The notes: generated by a model from the letters alone, not told the origin. A DNA stretch of 64,000 nucleotides from Streptomyces sp. AV19 (GCF_015999245.1 NZ_JAEAMR010000003.1:881719-945718); one strand, 5' to 3'; numbered from the stretch's first letter, positions 35,501-43,429 are shown. Numbers and translations are program-made.

Positions 35501-35960
35501 GTACCTGGTCACCGACGGCGCGGGCGCCGCGCACCTCGAACCGGCCGCGCTGCGCGAGACGCTGGCGGGCGCGCTGCCCAGCTACATGGTGCCCACGCAC
35601 TACATCCCCCTCGACGCCGTGCCGCTGACCCCCAACGGCAAGGTCGACCAGGCCGCCCTGCCCACCCCGTGGCAGGAGGCGGAAGGCGCGGACGGCCGCG
35701 TCTCGCCCCGCAACGACATCGAGGAGCGGCTCCTCGCCCTGTGGGCCGAGCAGCTGGGCCACGGCGACTTCGGCATCGAGGACGGCTTCTTCGACGTCGG
35801 CGGCGACTCGCTGCACGCGGTGGGCATCATCGGCCACCTGCGCACCGAGTTCGGCATCGACGCCTCCGCCGAACAGGAGATCATCGAGGGCCTGTTCATG
35901 AACTCGACCATCGCGGACTTCGCCGAGATCATCGTCTCCCTGAAGGAGGCCGGGGCATGA
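32535..35960 (+). CDS. hlmE: HlmE-like nonribosomal peptide synthetase, docking-Cy-A-PCP
   Basis: 1141 residues. A TubC-type docking segment (about 1-50, LLVELRNRRVNLRPNGDRLD) is followed by a heterocyclization domain (about 80-500): FPLTDIQHAYLIGR, the Cy active motif DLLFVDVRS, SQTPQVWLENQ and LNWNAVDGLFPEG. The adenylation domain (about 540-1030) shows FTSGSTGEPKGVMISH, YRTGDLGRY and FQVKINGYRVELGEIE. A carrier domain ends the protein with FFDVGGDSLHAV (Ser about 1092). The specificity residues read approximately D-L-Y-D-L-S-L-I-W-K, one change from the classical cysteine code. Predicted to form a Cys-Cys dipeptide, as HlmE does in holomycin. ATG preceded by GGGGA; stop overlaps the next start (ATGA). 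Confidence 0.93.
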   Translation: MEDLLVELRNRRVNLRPNGDRLDIEAPEAPGATGAPGTPDDALTPQLRAAVDEHRDQLAALLRGRPHPANLPAAEPEPGLRNDPFPLTDIQHAYLIGRTKGLELGGVSSHYYFEFDGTGLDVPRLSEALQKVVERHDMLRAVVQPGGKQRVLDQVPPYRIAAEDLRGRPSAEQAEALDRVRGELADQVLPTEEWPPFDIRASLLDEDRVRLHLSMDLLFVDVRSLFVVLDEWRRFYDDPSWTPEPLELTFRDYVLAEQALESEALGKQSATYWLSRVDELSPGPDLPIGTAPERLGRPTFTRRRAAFTPERWAALSDAAHRHGLTPNNLLLAAYAEVLRTWSKRQEFTLTLTQLHRLPLHPQAQKIVGDFLSPGLLAVGGTADESFAERAAGVQRQLLADLAHSAFGGIRVLRELTRRQGDGRNVSMPVVFSSMLGADGDAATADALRLFGDVAYGISQTPQVWLENQVTEENGELVLNWNAVDGLFPEGTLDAMFDAYTTLLDRLARDEGVWSATGGVVPLPAAHVEERERANATAQDIPPALLHELVAEAARRTPDAVAVISDGVETTYRELTEEAHRLARRLRDVCGAEPNTMIAVSTRPGPGQISALLAVQHAGAAYVAIDPELPEQRRLKLLSQCKAKAVVTEAGLRTTLTWPDGLEIVTAEDEATCGYGAGPVDSVQGVDDLAYVIFTSGSTGEPKGVMISHRNASNTVQDINRRFGVTGSDRVLALAPAGFDLSVYDVFGILGAGGAVVVPEPKRANDPAHWTELIDRHKVTVWDSVPAPMRMWVETLTDAAPGTGASLRLALLSGDWIPLDLPGRLREHLPELRAMSLGGATEGSIWSIHYPIGEVSADWSSIPYGKPLANQTFHVYNEWLEPCPTGVTGELYIGGTGVAQGYWADPVRTAERFITHPATGERLYRTGDLGRYQPGGNIEILGRTDFQVKINGYRVELGEIEATLLRQEGVRQALVTAPAHPRTGQRQLAAYLVTDGAGAAHLEPAALRETLAGALPSYMVPTHYIPLDAVPLTPNGKVDQAALPTPWQEAEGADGRVSPRNDIEERLLALWAEQLGHGDFGIEDGFFDVGGDSLHAVGIIGHLRTEFGIDASAEQEIIEGLFMNSTIADFAEIIVSLKEAGA

Positions 35961-37582
35961 CCGACGCCACCTGGGACTACGTGATCGTCGGCGGCGGCTC
36001 CGCCGGCACGGTCACCGCCACCCGGCTCGCGGCCGACGGCGGGACGCGGGTGCTCCTCCTGGAGGCCGGCGGCGACCAGCCGTCCCCCCGGGAGAAGACC
36101 CACCCGCTCGCCGACGCCAGCCGGCTCATCCTGCGCGACTACAACTGGGACTACCTGGCCAACCTCCGCGGCAGCAGCCGCCTGGAGGACCTGGTGGCCG
36201 CCGGCCCCGAGGGCCGCGCCCGGGTCGCCGAGGCCGCCGCGGCCAAGGTGCCGCGGGCCCTGTGGGGACGCTTCCCCTACCAGCTGGGCAAGGTCATGGG
36301 CGGCGGCTCGGCCGTCAACGGCGCCATCGCCCTGCGCGGTCTGCCCCGCGACTTCGAGGAGTGGGTCCGCCTCGGCAACCCCGAGTGGTCCTGGGAGCAC
36401 GTCCTCCCGTACTACCGGGAGATCGAGACCGACTCCGGCATGTCCGCAGAACTCCACGGCGACAGCGGCCCGATGCCCATCCGCCGGGTCGGGCGCGAGC
36501 ACCTGCACGAGATCGACACGGCGTTCTGGAACGAGTGCGTCCGGCTCGGCCTGCCGGAGCTGGACGACCTCAACGGCGGCCGGGAGGCCGGCGTCGGCGT
36601 CATCCCCAGCAACGCGGTGGACGGCGAGCGGATGGACACCGCCACCACCTACCTCGCCACCGCCCGGCACCTGCCCAACCTGGAGATCCGCACCGGCGTC
36701 AAGGTCACCCGCGTCCTGTTCGAGGGCAACCGCGCCACCGGCGTGGAGATCCTCACCGACGAGGGCCTGTCGGCCGTGCGCGCCACCGACGTCATCCTCA
36801 GCGCGGGCGCGGTCGGCACCCCGGTCGTCCTGATGCGCTCCGGCGTCGCCGCCGCCGGGCTGAGCGAGTCCCTGGGCGTCGCGCCCGTCGTGGACCTGCC
36901 GGGCGTCGGCGAGAACCTCGTCGACCACCCCTCCGTCGTCATCTGGTCCAAGCCCAAGCCGGGCGTCTGCACGGCCGGCCTGCCCTGGCGGACCGTCGCG
37001 TCCCGCATGTCCAGCGGCTTCGACGACGACACGGACATCCAGGTCGGCCTGCTCAACAACGTCGAGAGCTCGACGGTGCCGGGCTTCGAGGACCGGCTGG
37101 ACTGGCCCCTGGTCGTGGGCGTCTCGGTGATGCTGCTCCGGCCCGTCTCGCGCGGCCGCGTCTTCATCGAGGACGCCGACCCGACCAGCAGGCCCGTCAT
37201 CGAACTCGGCCTCGGCACGGTCGAGGAGGACGTGGACCGCCTCTGCCACGGCGTCCGCAAGGCCTGGAGCATCCTGCGGCAGCCGGCGCTCGCCGACCGC
37301 TTCGAGGAGACCCAGTTCTGGACCGACAGGATGGTGGCGAACGACCGCATCCTGCGCAGCGGGGTCAGGAACATCATGAACCCCGGCTGGCACGCGGCCG
37401 GTTCGTCCCGGATGGGCCCCGCGAGCGACCCGATGGCGGTCGTGGACCAGGAGGGCCGGGTGCACGGCACGGAGAACCTGCGGATCATCGACGCGTCCGT
37501 CTTCCCGTCGATGCCCAGCGTGCCGACCAACCTGACCACCATCATGCTGGCCGAGCGGATCGCGGGGAGCACCAAGCAGTGA
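35957..37582 (+). CDS. hlmD: HlmD-like glucose-methanol-choline (GMC) oxidoreductase
   Basis: 541 residues. FAD-binding N-terminus DYVIVGGGSAGTVTATRL with LLLEAGG, GMC signature 1 as GKVMGGGSAVNGAIALRG, and the catalytic-site C-terminus with GWHAAGSSRMGP and LRIIDASVFPSMPSVPTNLT. Oxidises an alcohol or, in this pathway, is proposed to desaturate the Cys-Cys-derived intermediate. The ATG lies inside the NRPS stop with AAGGAGG upstream, and the stop overlaps the thioesterase GTG (GTGA). One of the four flavoenzymes expected in a dithiolopyrrolone cluster. Confidence 0.9.
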   Translation: MTDATWDYVIVGGGSAGTVTATRLAADGGTRVLLLEAGGDQPSPREKTHPLADASRLILRDYNWDYLANLRGSSRLEDLVAAGPEGRARVAEAAAAKVPRALWGRFPYQLGKVMGGGSAVNGAIALRGLPRDFEEWVRLGNPEWSWEHVLPYYREIETDSGMSAELHGDSGPMPIRRVGREHLHEIDTAFWNECVRLGLPELDDLNGGREAGVGVIPSNAVDGERMDTATTYLATARHLPNLEIRTGVKVTRVLFEGNRATGVEILTDEGLSAVRATDVILSAGAVGTPVVLMRSGVAAAGLSESLGVAPVVDLPGVGENLVDHPSVVIWSKPKPGVCTAGLPWRTVASRMSSGFDDDTDIQVGLLNNVESSTVPGFEDRLDWPLVVGVSVMLLRPVSRGRVFIEDADPTSRPVIELGLGTVEEDVDRLCHGVRKAWSILRQPALADRFEETQFWTDRMVANDRILRSGVRNIMNPGWHAAGSSRMGPASDPMAVVDQEGRVHGTENLRIIDASVFPSMPSVPTNLTTIMLAERIAGSTKQ

Positions 37583-38319
37583 ACGGCGAGCAGCCCGTAC
37601 GGCTCTACTGCTTCCCGCACGCCGGCGCCACCTCGGTGGCGTACCGGCCCTGGAAGGCCCTGGGGACGGACCGTCTGACGATCGTCGCCGTGGACCAGCC
37701 GGGCCGCGGGACCCGCAGACGGGAGACCCGCACCGAGGACTTCCGCCAACTCGTGGAGTCGACGGCCGCGTTCGTGGCCGACGACCTGCGCCGCGCCCGC
37801 GAGGAGACCCCGGGCGCGCGCTGGGCCACCTTCGGGCACAGCTTCGGCGCGACGCTGAGCCTCGCGGTGGCCGCCGCGGTGGAGCGGGCCGTGGGGGAGG
37901 CGCCGGTGCGCGCCTTCCTCTCGGCGGCGCTCCCGCCGGGGCTGCAGAAGCCCGACGACACCGACGCGCTCAGCGACGAGCAGCTGCTGGAGAAGATCGC
38001 GGCGGACGGCGGGACGGCGCGCGAGCTGCTGTCCAACAGCGCGATGAGCGCCTTCCTGGTGCGGCTGATGCGCGAGGACTACGTCGTGCGGCGGCAGTTC
38101 CCCCAGGAGGCCGGCGGTCTGCGCGTCGGCTTCCCGCTCACGCTGATCGCGGCCCGGGACGACGTCTACGTGACGCCCGGCCGGATGTGGCGGTGGGCCG
38201 AGCACAGTGAGGTCCCCGCCCGGCGGGTGGAGATCGACGGCGGCCACTTCGCCGCCGTGCAGGAACCCGCGGCGGTCGTGGCGATCGTGGGCGAGGACAT
38301 CGGGGAAGGGGAGCGCTAG
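37579..38319 (+). CDS. hlmC: HlmC-like type II thioesterase
   Basis: 246 residues, alpha/beta hydrolase. The nucleophile elbow reads TFGHSFGAT, the Asp lies in LIAARDDVYVTP and the His in IDGGHFAAV. The N-terminus RLYCFPHAGATSVAYRPW is typical of stand-alone NRPS/PKS thioesterases, which clear mischarged carrier proteins or release the product. Here it could free the product from the single PCP, as the NRPS has no terminal TE domain. Starts with GTG within the GMC stop. Confidence 0.92.
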   Translation: MNGEQPVRLYCFPHAGATSVAYRPWKALGTDRLTIVAVDQPGRGTRRRETRTEDFRQLVESTAAFVADDLRRAREETPGARWATFGHSFGATLSLAVAAAVERAVGEAPVRAFLSAALPPGLQKPDDTDALSDEQLLEKIAADGGTARELLSNSAMSAFLVRLMREDYVVRRQFPQEAGGLRVGFPLTLIAARDDVYVTPGRMWRWAEHSEVPARRVEIDGGHFAAVQEPAAVVAIVGEDIGEGER

Positions 38320-38321
38320 AG

Positions 38322-39464
38322 ATGCAGACCACCGTGTACGAGGCGCAGCACGAGGAGTTCCGGCAGCTGTGCCGCACGTTCCTGGCGCGCGAGGCGATCC
38401 CGTACCACGACCAGTGGGAGCGGGACGGCATCATCGGCCGCGAGCTGTGGACGAAGGCCGGGGCCGCCGGGCTGCTGGGCATCGGCGTGCCCACCGAGTA
38501 CGGCGGGGGCGGGGAGAGCGACTTCCGCTACCCGGCCGTCCTCTCCGAGGAGTTGATCCGGGCCCGGGTCACCGCGCCGGGCTTCGTCGCCCACAACGAC
38601 GTCATCGCCACCTATCTGTCCGGCCGGACCACGCCCGAGCAGCGCAAGCGCTGGCTGCCCGGGCTGTGCTCCGGTGAGCTGATCGCGGCCATCGCGATGA
38701 GCGAGCCGGACGCCGGGTCCAACGTCGCCGACATCCGCACCACCGCGGTGCGGGACGGGGACTTCTACGTCCTCAACGGGCAGAAGACCTTCATCACCAA
38801 CGGCGAGAACGCCGACGTGATCGTGGTGGCGGCCAAGACCGAGCCCAAGCGCGGCGGCCAGGGGATCAGCCTGATCGTCGTCGAGCGGGACACCCCGGGC
38901 TTCACCCGGGGCCGGCGCATGGAGAAGCTGGGCTGGACGGCCAGTGACACCTGCGAGCTGTTCTTCGACGACTGCCGGGTGCCGGCCTCCAACCTGATCG
39001 GCAAGGAGAACGTGGGGATGGCCTACCTGATGGCCGGCCTCCCGCGCGAGCGGCTCAGCATCGCCACGGTGGCGGTCGCCGCGGCCGAGAAGATGCTGGC
39101 CGACACGCTGGAGTACGCCCGCGGCCGGGAGGCGTTCGGGCAGTCCATCGGGAGCTTCCAGCACAACCGCTTCCAGCTCGCCACGCTGGACACCGAGATC
39201 ACCATCGCCCGGGTCTTCCTCAACCACTGCGTCACCGAGCTCAACGCCGGGCGCCTGACGGTGGCCGACGCGGCCAAGGCCAAGTGGTGGACCACCGAGC
39301 TCCAGGTCGAGGTCGCCAACCGCTGCCTGCAACTGTACGGCGGCTACGGCTACTTGAAGGAGAGCCCGATCTCCCGCGAGTGGGCCAACAGCCGGGTCCA
39401 GACGATCTACGGCGGCACCACCGAAATCATGAAGGAACTCATCGGCCGCTCACTGGGCCTGTGA
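38322..39464 (+). CDS. hlmB: HlmB-like acyl-CoA dehydrogenase
   Basis: 380 residues, complete acyl-CoA dehydrogenase: IAAIAMSEPDAGSNVADIRT, then FYVLNGQKTFITNGENAD, the FAD-binding QLYGGYGYLKESPISREW, and IYGGTTEIMKELIGR, whose Glu is the catalytic base. Uses FAD to introduce a C=C or C=N bond. In holomycin biosynthesis the homolog is thought to oxidise one cysteine unit of the carrier-bound dipeptide. The ATG follows the thioesterase stop by 2 nt. Gene order E-D-C-B-A matches the holomycin cluster as I remember it. Confidence 0.92.
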   Translation: MQTTVYEAQHEEFRQLCRTFLAREAIPYHDQWERDGIIGRELWTKAGAAGLLGIGVPTEYGGGGESDFRYPAVLSEELIRARVTAPGFVAHNDVIATYLSGRTTPEQRKRWLPGLCSGELIAAIAMSEPDAGSNVADIRTTAVRDGDFYVLNGQKTFITNGENADVIVVAAKTEPKRGGQGISLIVVERDTPGFTRGRRMEKLGWTASDTCELFFDDCRVPASNLIGKENVGMAYLMAGLPRERLSIATVAVAAAEKMLADTLEYARGREAFGQSIGSFQHNRFQLATLDTEITIARVFLNHCVTELNAGRLTVADAAKAKWWTTELQVEVANRCLQLYGGYGYLKESPISREWANSRVQTIYGGTTEIMKELIGRSLGL

Positions 39465-39479
39465 GAGGCCCGAACGCCC

Positions 39480-39551
39480 GGCGTATCCGGCATGTCCAGC
39501 ACGCTCGGCACGACCGGCACGCCCAGCACGCCCGGCATGTTCAGCATGTTC
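39480..39551. repeat. Eight tandem 9-bp units
   Basis: Eight consecutive degenerate 9-mers of pattern (G/A)GC(A/G)(C/T)Gxxx or close to it, such as GGCATGTCC, AGCACGCTC, GGCACGACC and GGCATGTTC, fill most of the gap between hlmB and hlmA. All units are multiples of three, so a short peptide repeat could be read, but there is no start signal. Confidence 0.7.
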
Positions 39552-39577
39552 AGCAAGGGAAGGGACGTACCCCCCAC

Positions 39578-40456
39578 ATGAACCACCCCGGCGAATCCCT
39601 GCACGCGGGAACCGACGGACTCACCGTCTCGGTCGCCACGCTGGAGGAATGGCGGCACGTGGAGGAGTGGGCCAACGGCGAGGGGTGGAACGTCGGCCTC
39701 GGCGACGTGGCCTGCTTCCACGCCACCGACCCGGCCGGCTTCTTCCTCGCCCGCCTCGGCACGACCCCGGTCGCCGCGATCTCGGTCGTCAACTACTCCG
39801 ACACCTACTCCTTCATGGGCCACTACCTGGTCCACCCCGACCTGCGCGGACAGGGCCTGGGCCTGGCGACCTGGGAGGCGGCCTTCCCCCACGCGGGGAA
39901 CCGGGTCATCGGCCTGGACGCCGCGCTGCCCCAGCGCTCCAACTACGCGAAGCACGGCTTCCGCGCCGTGTGGGACACCATCCGCTACGGCGGCGTCCTC
40001 ACCCGGCCGGGCCGGATCGCCGAGGGCACCGTGCGGATCGGTCCCGGGCACCTGGACGCGGTCGCCGCCTACGACCGCGGCTGGTGCCCCGCCGACCGCG
40101 GCGACTTCGTACGGCGCTGGCTGACGGCCCCCGGGCACGTGGGCCACGCGACGGTGCGGGACGGCGAGGTCACCGGCTACGGGGTGATCCGGCCGGCCCA
40201 GGAGGGCCACCGGATCGGCCCGCTCTTCGCCGACACCCCCGAGGAGGCCGAGGCGCTCCTCGACACCCTCACCGCGGACCTGGGCCCCGGGGCGGGGCTC
40301 TCGCTGGACATGCCCGAGCCGCAGACGGCCGGCGGCGAGCTGGTGCGGGCCCGTGGCCTCACCGAGCGCTTCCGCACCGTGCGGATGTACAACGGCGAGG
40401 TCCCCTGGAGCCGCGCCGGCCAGGCCTACGCGACCACCACGCTCGAACTCGGCTGA
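39578..40456 (+). CDS. hlmA: HlmA-like GNAT acyltransferase
   Basis: 292 residues. The acetyl-CoA-binding motif A reads YLVHPDLRGQGLGLATWE, and the C-terminal half is a second GNAT-like domain of the YitH/acetyltransferase_18 kind (HVGHATVRDGEVTGYGVIRP). In the holomycin pathway HlmA acylates the free amine of holothin with acetyl-CoA as the last building step; the acyl chain determines which congener is made (acetyl, propionyl, isobutyryl). Starts 113 nt after hlmB, behind the 9-bp repeat; the nearest ribosome-like site (GGAAGGGA) is rather far. Confidence 0.85.
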   Translation: MNHPGESLHAGTDGLTVSVATLEEWRHVEEWANGEGWNVGLGDVACFHATDPAGFFLARLGTTPVAAISVVNYSDTYSFMGHYLVHPDLRGQGLGLATWEAAFPHAGNRVIGLDAALPQRSNYAKHGFRAVWDTIRYGGVLTRPGRIAEGTVRIGPGHLDAVAAYDRGWCPADRGDFVRRWLTAPGHVGHATVRDGEVTGYGVIRPAQEGHRIGPLFADTPEEAEALLDTLTADLGPGAGLSLDMPEPQTAGGELVRARGLTERFRTVRMYNGEVPWSRAGQAYATTTLELG

Positions 40457-40504
40457 CCACCCCGGAAATCGGATCGACCGGAACGTAATCTCAGGAGGTG
40501 CACG

Positions 40505-40969
40505 ATGGCGGACTCCACTCCGACCATGTACGAGTGGATGGGGGGTGCCGAGGTCCTGGAGAAGCTCACCGAGGCGTTCTACGCGAAGGTGCGCAAGGAC
40601 GAGATCCTCGCCCCGCTCTTCGCGCGGATGGCGGACGACCACCCGCAACACGTGGCGACGTTCCTCGGCGAGGTCTTCGGCGGCCCCACCAAGTACACGG
40701 AGGAACACGGCGGTTACCCGCGCATGCTCTCCCGGCACATCGGCCGGCAGATCAAGCCGGAGCAGCGCCACCGCTGGGTCGAGCTGATGCGGCAGGCCGC
40801 CGACGAGGTCGGGCTGCCGCAGGACGCGGAGTTCCGCTCCGCGTTCAACGCCTACATCGAGTTCGGCTCGCGGCGCGCGATGGCCAACTCGCAGAAGGAC
40901 GCCGAGCTCGGCAGCCGCACGACCATCAAGATCTGGGGCTGGGGCGAGGCGCCTCCCGGCTCCGACTGA
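40505..40969 (+). CDS. hlmG: HlmG-like group II truncated hemoglobin
   Basis: 154 residues. Group II truncated globin pattern: MYEWMGGAEVLEKLTEAFYAKV, FGGPTKYTEEHGGYPRML, proximal His in SRHIGRQI, and Trp in RHRWVELM at the G8 position. Binds heme and oxygen, possibly protecting redox chemistry or supplying an oxidant. A perfect AGGAGGTG lies before the ATG. Globin genes occur in holomycin clusters. Last gene of the plus-strand operon, followed by a strong terminator. Confidence 0.9.
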   Translation: MADSTPTMYEWMGGAEVLEKLTEAFYAKVRKDEILAPLFARMADDHPQHVATFLGEVFGGPTKYTEEHGGYPRMLSRHIGRQIKPEQRHRWVELMRQAADEVGLPQDAEFRSAFNAYIEFGSRRAMANSQKDAELGSRTTIKIWGWGEAPPGSD

Positions 40970-40981
40970 GCGGCACGTGAA

Positions 40982-41014
40982 GGGGCCCGGCACGCGGATC
41001 GCGTGCCGGGCCCC
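40982..41014. terminator. Bidirectional terminator
   Basis: A 15-bp stem (GGGGCCCGGCACGCG and its reverse complement) with loop GAT lies 13 bp after the globin stop and 36 bp before the stop of the convergent methyltransferase. It would end both transcripts. Confidence 0.88.
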
Positions 41015-41049
41015 GCGGTGTTCCCGGGACGGGCCGGACGGGGGGACGG

Positions 41050-41934
41050 TCAGTCCCGGGAACAGGCTCTGGCGGTGTGGACCGTGGTGGCGCTCAGATA
41101 GAAGGCGTCCGGGCGCCACAGGATGCCCGTGCAGGCGTCGCCGTCCACCAGACGCTCCAGCGTCGCGCGGTCCCCGGCGTCCAGCCGGTCGCCGATCCGC
41201 TCGCGCAGCCGCGTCAGATGGCCGTGCAGGTGCTCGCGGGCCGGCAGGCCCAACGGGGTGGGCAGGTCGGTGAGGAACGTCCGCGTCCCGGTCGGGATGA
41301 GCCCGGCCCGCGCGAGCATCGCGGGCCAGTCCTCGACGGCGGCGGACGCACCGGGCAGCCCGCCGCGCATCTCCGTGAACCAGTCCTCCTGGGCCGCCTC
41401 CAGCCGGGCCTGCAGGCCCGGCCGGCCCATGCCGATGTCGCGCGGCAGGAAGCGCGGCGGCAGCCCGCGCTCGGCCACCGCGAGCACCCCGCCGCGCCGC
41501 AGCCGGGAGGCGAGGGCGTCCAGCGCGGCCTGCTGGTCGCCGAGGTGGTGGACGACGTTGCCCGCCCAGATCACGTCCGCCGTGCCCAGCGCGTCGAACT
41601 CCGCGGGCAGCTCGGCCCGTTGGACGGTCACGCGGCCCGACACGTGCCGGCGCGCGGCGCGCGGGCGCACCCGGTCCAGCACGGCGGGGTCCCGGTCCAG
41701 GGCCACGACCTCGGCCCGGGGGAAGGCCCGGGCGAGCAGACAGGTGCCCACCCCCGGTCCGCAGCCGACGTCGAGGACCCGGCCGACCGCCTCGTCCACG
41801 CCGTCCCCGGCACAGACCAGGCCCCGCAGCCACGCCACGGCCTCCTCCAGCGAGGAGGTGTGCAGCTCGGCCTCGCGCTCCAGCTGGGCGGCCGGGGCGT
41901 CGTGCTCGATGTCCCCGGATTGGTGTGGGTTCAT
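41050..41934 (-). CDS. Class I SAM-dependent methyltransferase
   Basis: 294 residues. Motif I is GRVLDVGCGPGVGTCLLA, with VVALDRDPAV (motif II) and ADVIWAGNVVHHLGDQ (motif IV). The helical N-terminus and the lid are typical of small-molecule methyltransferases. Its position beside thioredoxin and the dithiol oxidase suggests two roles: N-methylation of the pyrrolone nitrogen, as in thiolutin and aureothricin, or S-methylation of the reduced dithiol as a detoxifying step. Both are inferences. It is the last gene of a minus-strand set of three. Confidence 0.82.
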   Translation of the reverse strand: MNPHQSGDIEHDAPAAQLEREAELHTSSLEEAVAWLRGLVCAGDGVDEAVGRVLDVGCGPGVGTCLLARAFPRAEVVALDRDPAVLDRVRPRAARRHVSGRVTVQRAELPAEFDALGTADVIWAGNVVHHLGDQQAALDALASRLRRGGVLAVAERGLPPRFLPRDIGMGRPGLQARLEAAQEDWFTEMRGGLPGASAAVEDWPAMLARAGLIPTGTRTFLTDLPTPLGLPAREHLHGHLTRLRERIGDRLDAGDRATLERLVDGDACTGILWRPDAFYLSATTVHTARACSRD

Positions 41935-41968
41935 TGGCTGTTCCTGTTCCGGGCGGGGCGGGCTGGGA

Positions 41969-42298
41969 TCAGCGGAGGTAGGCGGCGAGGGTCCGCTCGA
42001 GGACGGGCTTGGGGGAGGCGCCGACCCACTGCTCCTTGCGCTCGCCGTCGGCGTAGACGATGAACGCGGGGATCGACGAGACGCCGTGCTGGATCGCGAG
42101 CGAGGGCTCGTCGTCGACGTTGACCTTGACGACGTCCAAGTGGCCGGTCTGCTCGGCGGCGAGCTGCTCGATGATCGGGGTCATCATCCGGCACGGCGCG
42201 CACCAGGGGGCCCAGAACTGGATGAGCACGGGCGTGCCGGCCTGCAGGACGCGGGTCGGGAAGGCGTCCTCGGTGAGGGCGTCCACGGGCTTGGCCAT
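41969..42298 (-). CDS. Thioredoxin
   Basis: 109 residues, a complete thioredoxin fold. The redox site is WCAPC, Ala replacing the usual Gly of WCGPC, which shifts redox potential in other thioredoxins. The cis-proline loop is GVSSIPAFIVY. Reduces disulfides in the cytoplasm and could reduce or be targeted by the dithiolopyrrolone disulfide. Lies between the methyltransferase (34 bp) and the dithiol oxidase (127 bp). Confidence 0.94.
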   Translation of the reverse strand: MAKPVDALTEDAFPTRVLQAGTPVLIQFWAPWCAPCRMMTPIIEQLAAEQTGHLDVVKVNVDDEPSLAIQHGVSSIPAFIVYADGERKEQWVGASPKPVLERTLAAYLR

Positions 42299-42425
42299 GA
42301 CGGGTTACTCCTTGTACGGGTGGAGGTGGTGCGGTGAGCGGGGTCAGGGGGTGGCGCGGCCGGCGGGTACGAGGCGGAGTGCCTCGCCGGGCGGCCGGGG
42401 GACGGCCTCCGGAATACCGGACGCG

Positions 42426-43385
42426 CTAGCGGACGATCGGCTCGGCCGGGTTGCGGTACGCCTCCAGGTCCTGCGCGACGTCGTCGCCCAGCAGGTCGTG
42501 GTTGAGGGCGAAGCCGGCGGCGGAGCCCTGGCCGGCGGCGGTGACGACCTGGGCGCGCGGGTCGGCGACGTTGCCGACCGCCCACACGCCGGGCACGCTG
42601 GTGCGGCCGGCGCCGTCGGTGACCACCCAGCCCATGTCGTCCTTGTCGCAGCCCAGTTCGGTCAGCAGGGCGTCGTTGGCGACCATGCGCGGGAAGACGA
42701 ACACCGCCTCGCGGGGCACCACGCGGCCCTCGGACAGCTCCACGCCGCGCAGCTTGTCGTCCTCGACGACCAGCCACTTCACCTCGCCCTCGGCTATCCG
42801 GATGCGGCGCGCGGCGAGCTTCTCGCGGTCCTCGGCGGTGATCTCCATGGTGTGCGGGAAGAAGACCACGTCGTCCGACCACTGGCGCAGCAGCAGGGCG
42901 TGGTTGACCGCGTTGGGGTGGGTGCCGAGCACGCCGAACGCCTGGTCGCGCACCTCGTAGCCGTGGCAGTACGGGCAGTGCAGCAGGTCCTTGCCCCAGC
43001 GCTCGCGCACGCCCGGGATCTCCGGCAGCTCGTCGCGCAGGCCGGTGGCGACGACGACGTGGCGGGCCTTGAGCGCCACCCCGCCCGCCAGCTGCACGAC
43101 GAAGCCCTTCCCGTCGCCCTTCTCCACGTTCTCCACCTGGGCGTCGATCAGGTCCACGCCGTACCCGGCGACCTCCTTGCGGCCGACCTCCAGCAGGGCG
43201 GCCGGGTTCATCCCGTCCCGGGAGAGGAAGCCCATCATGTTCTCGGCCGGGGCGTTGCGCGGCTTTCCGCCGTCCACCACGGCGACCTTGCGGCGGGAAC
43301 GGCCCAGCAGCAGCGCGGTGTTCAGCCCCGCGGCGCCGCCGCCGATCACCACGGCGTCGTACGTGTCCTTGCTCATGTCGCTCAC
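42426..43385 (-). CDS. hlmI: HlmI-like thioredoxin-reductase-fold dithiol oxidase
   Basis: 319 residues. FAD domain YDAVVIGGGAAGLNTALLLG, redox pair in HCPYCHGYEVRD, and FAD-binding ATGLRDELPEIPG. True thioredoxin reductases have CATC; CPYC/CHG forms occur in HlmI and GliT, which close the exposed ene-dithiol with oxygen and so confer self-resistance. A caution: many Streptomyces carry a similar oxidoreductase divergent from an XRE-cupin gene outside any cluster, as seen here too. GTG at 43385 follows GGAGGTG by 8 nt. Confidence 0.8.
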   Translation of the reverse strand: MSDMSKDTYDAVVIGGGAAGLNTALLLGRSRRKVAVVDGGKPRNAPAENMMGFLSRDGMNPAALLEVGRKEVAGYGVDLIDAQVENVEKGDGKGFVVQLAGGVALKARHVVVATGLRDELPEIPGVRERWGKDLLHCPYCHGYEVRDQAFGVLGTHPNAVNHALLLRQWSDDVVFFPHTMEITAEDREKLAARRIRIAEGEVKWLVVEDDKLRGVELSEGRVVPREAVFVFPRMVANDALLTELGCDKDDMGWVVTDGAGRTSVPGVWAVGNVADPRAQVVTAAGQGSAAGFALNHDLLGDDVAQDLEAYRNPAEPIVR

Positions 43386-43429
43386 TGCGATCACCTCCGC
43401 AGGTCAGCCTGCGACCGTCACCCGGAGGT

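Noticed and set aside
32556..35837. 1093-codon minus-strand frame opposite the NRPS
   Set aside because: Antisense shadow of the NRPS coding strand with no recognisable domain.
39407..41833. 808-codon minus-strand frame across hlmA, globin and methyltransferase
   Set aside because: Wrong strand for two confident genes and out of frame in the methyltransferase.
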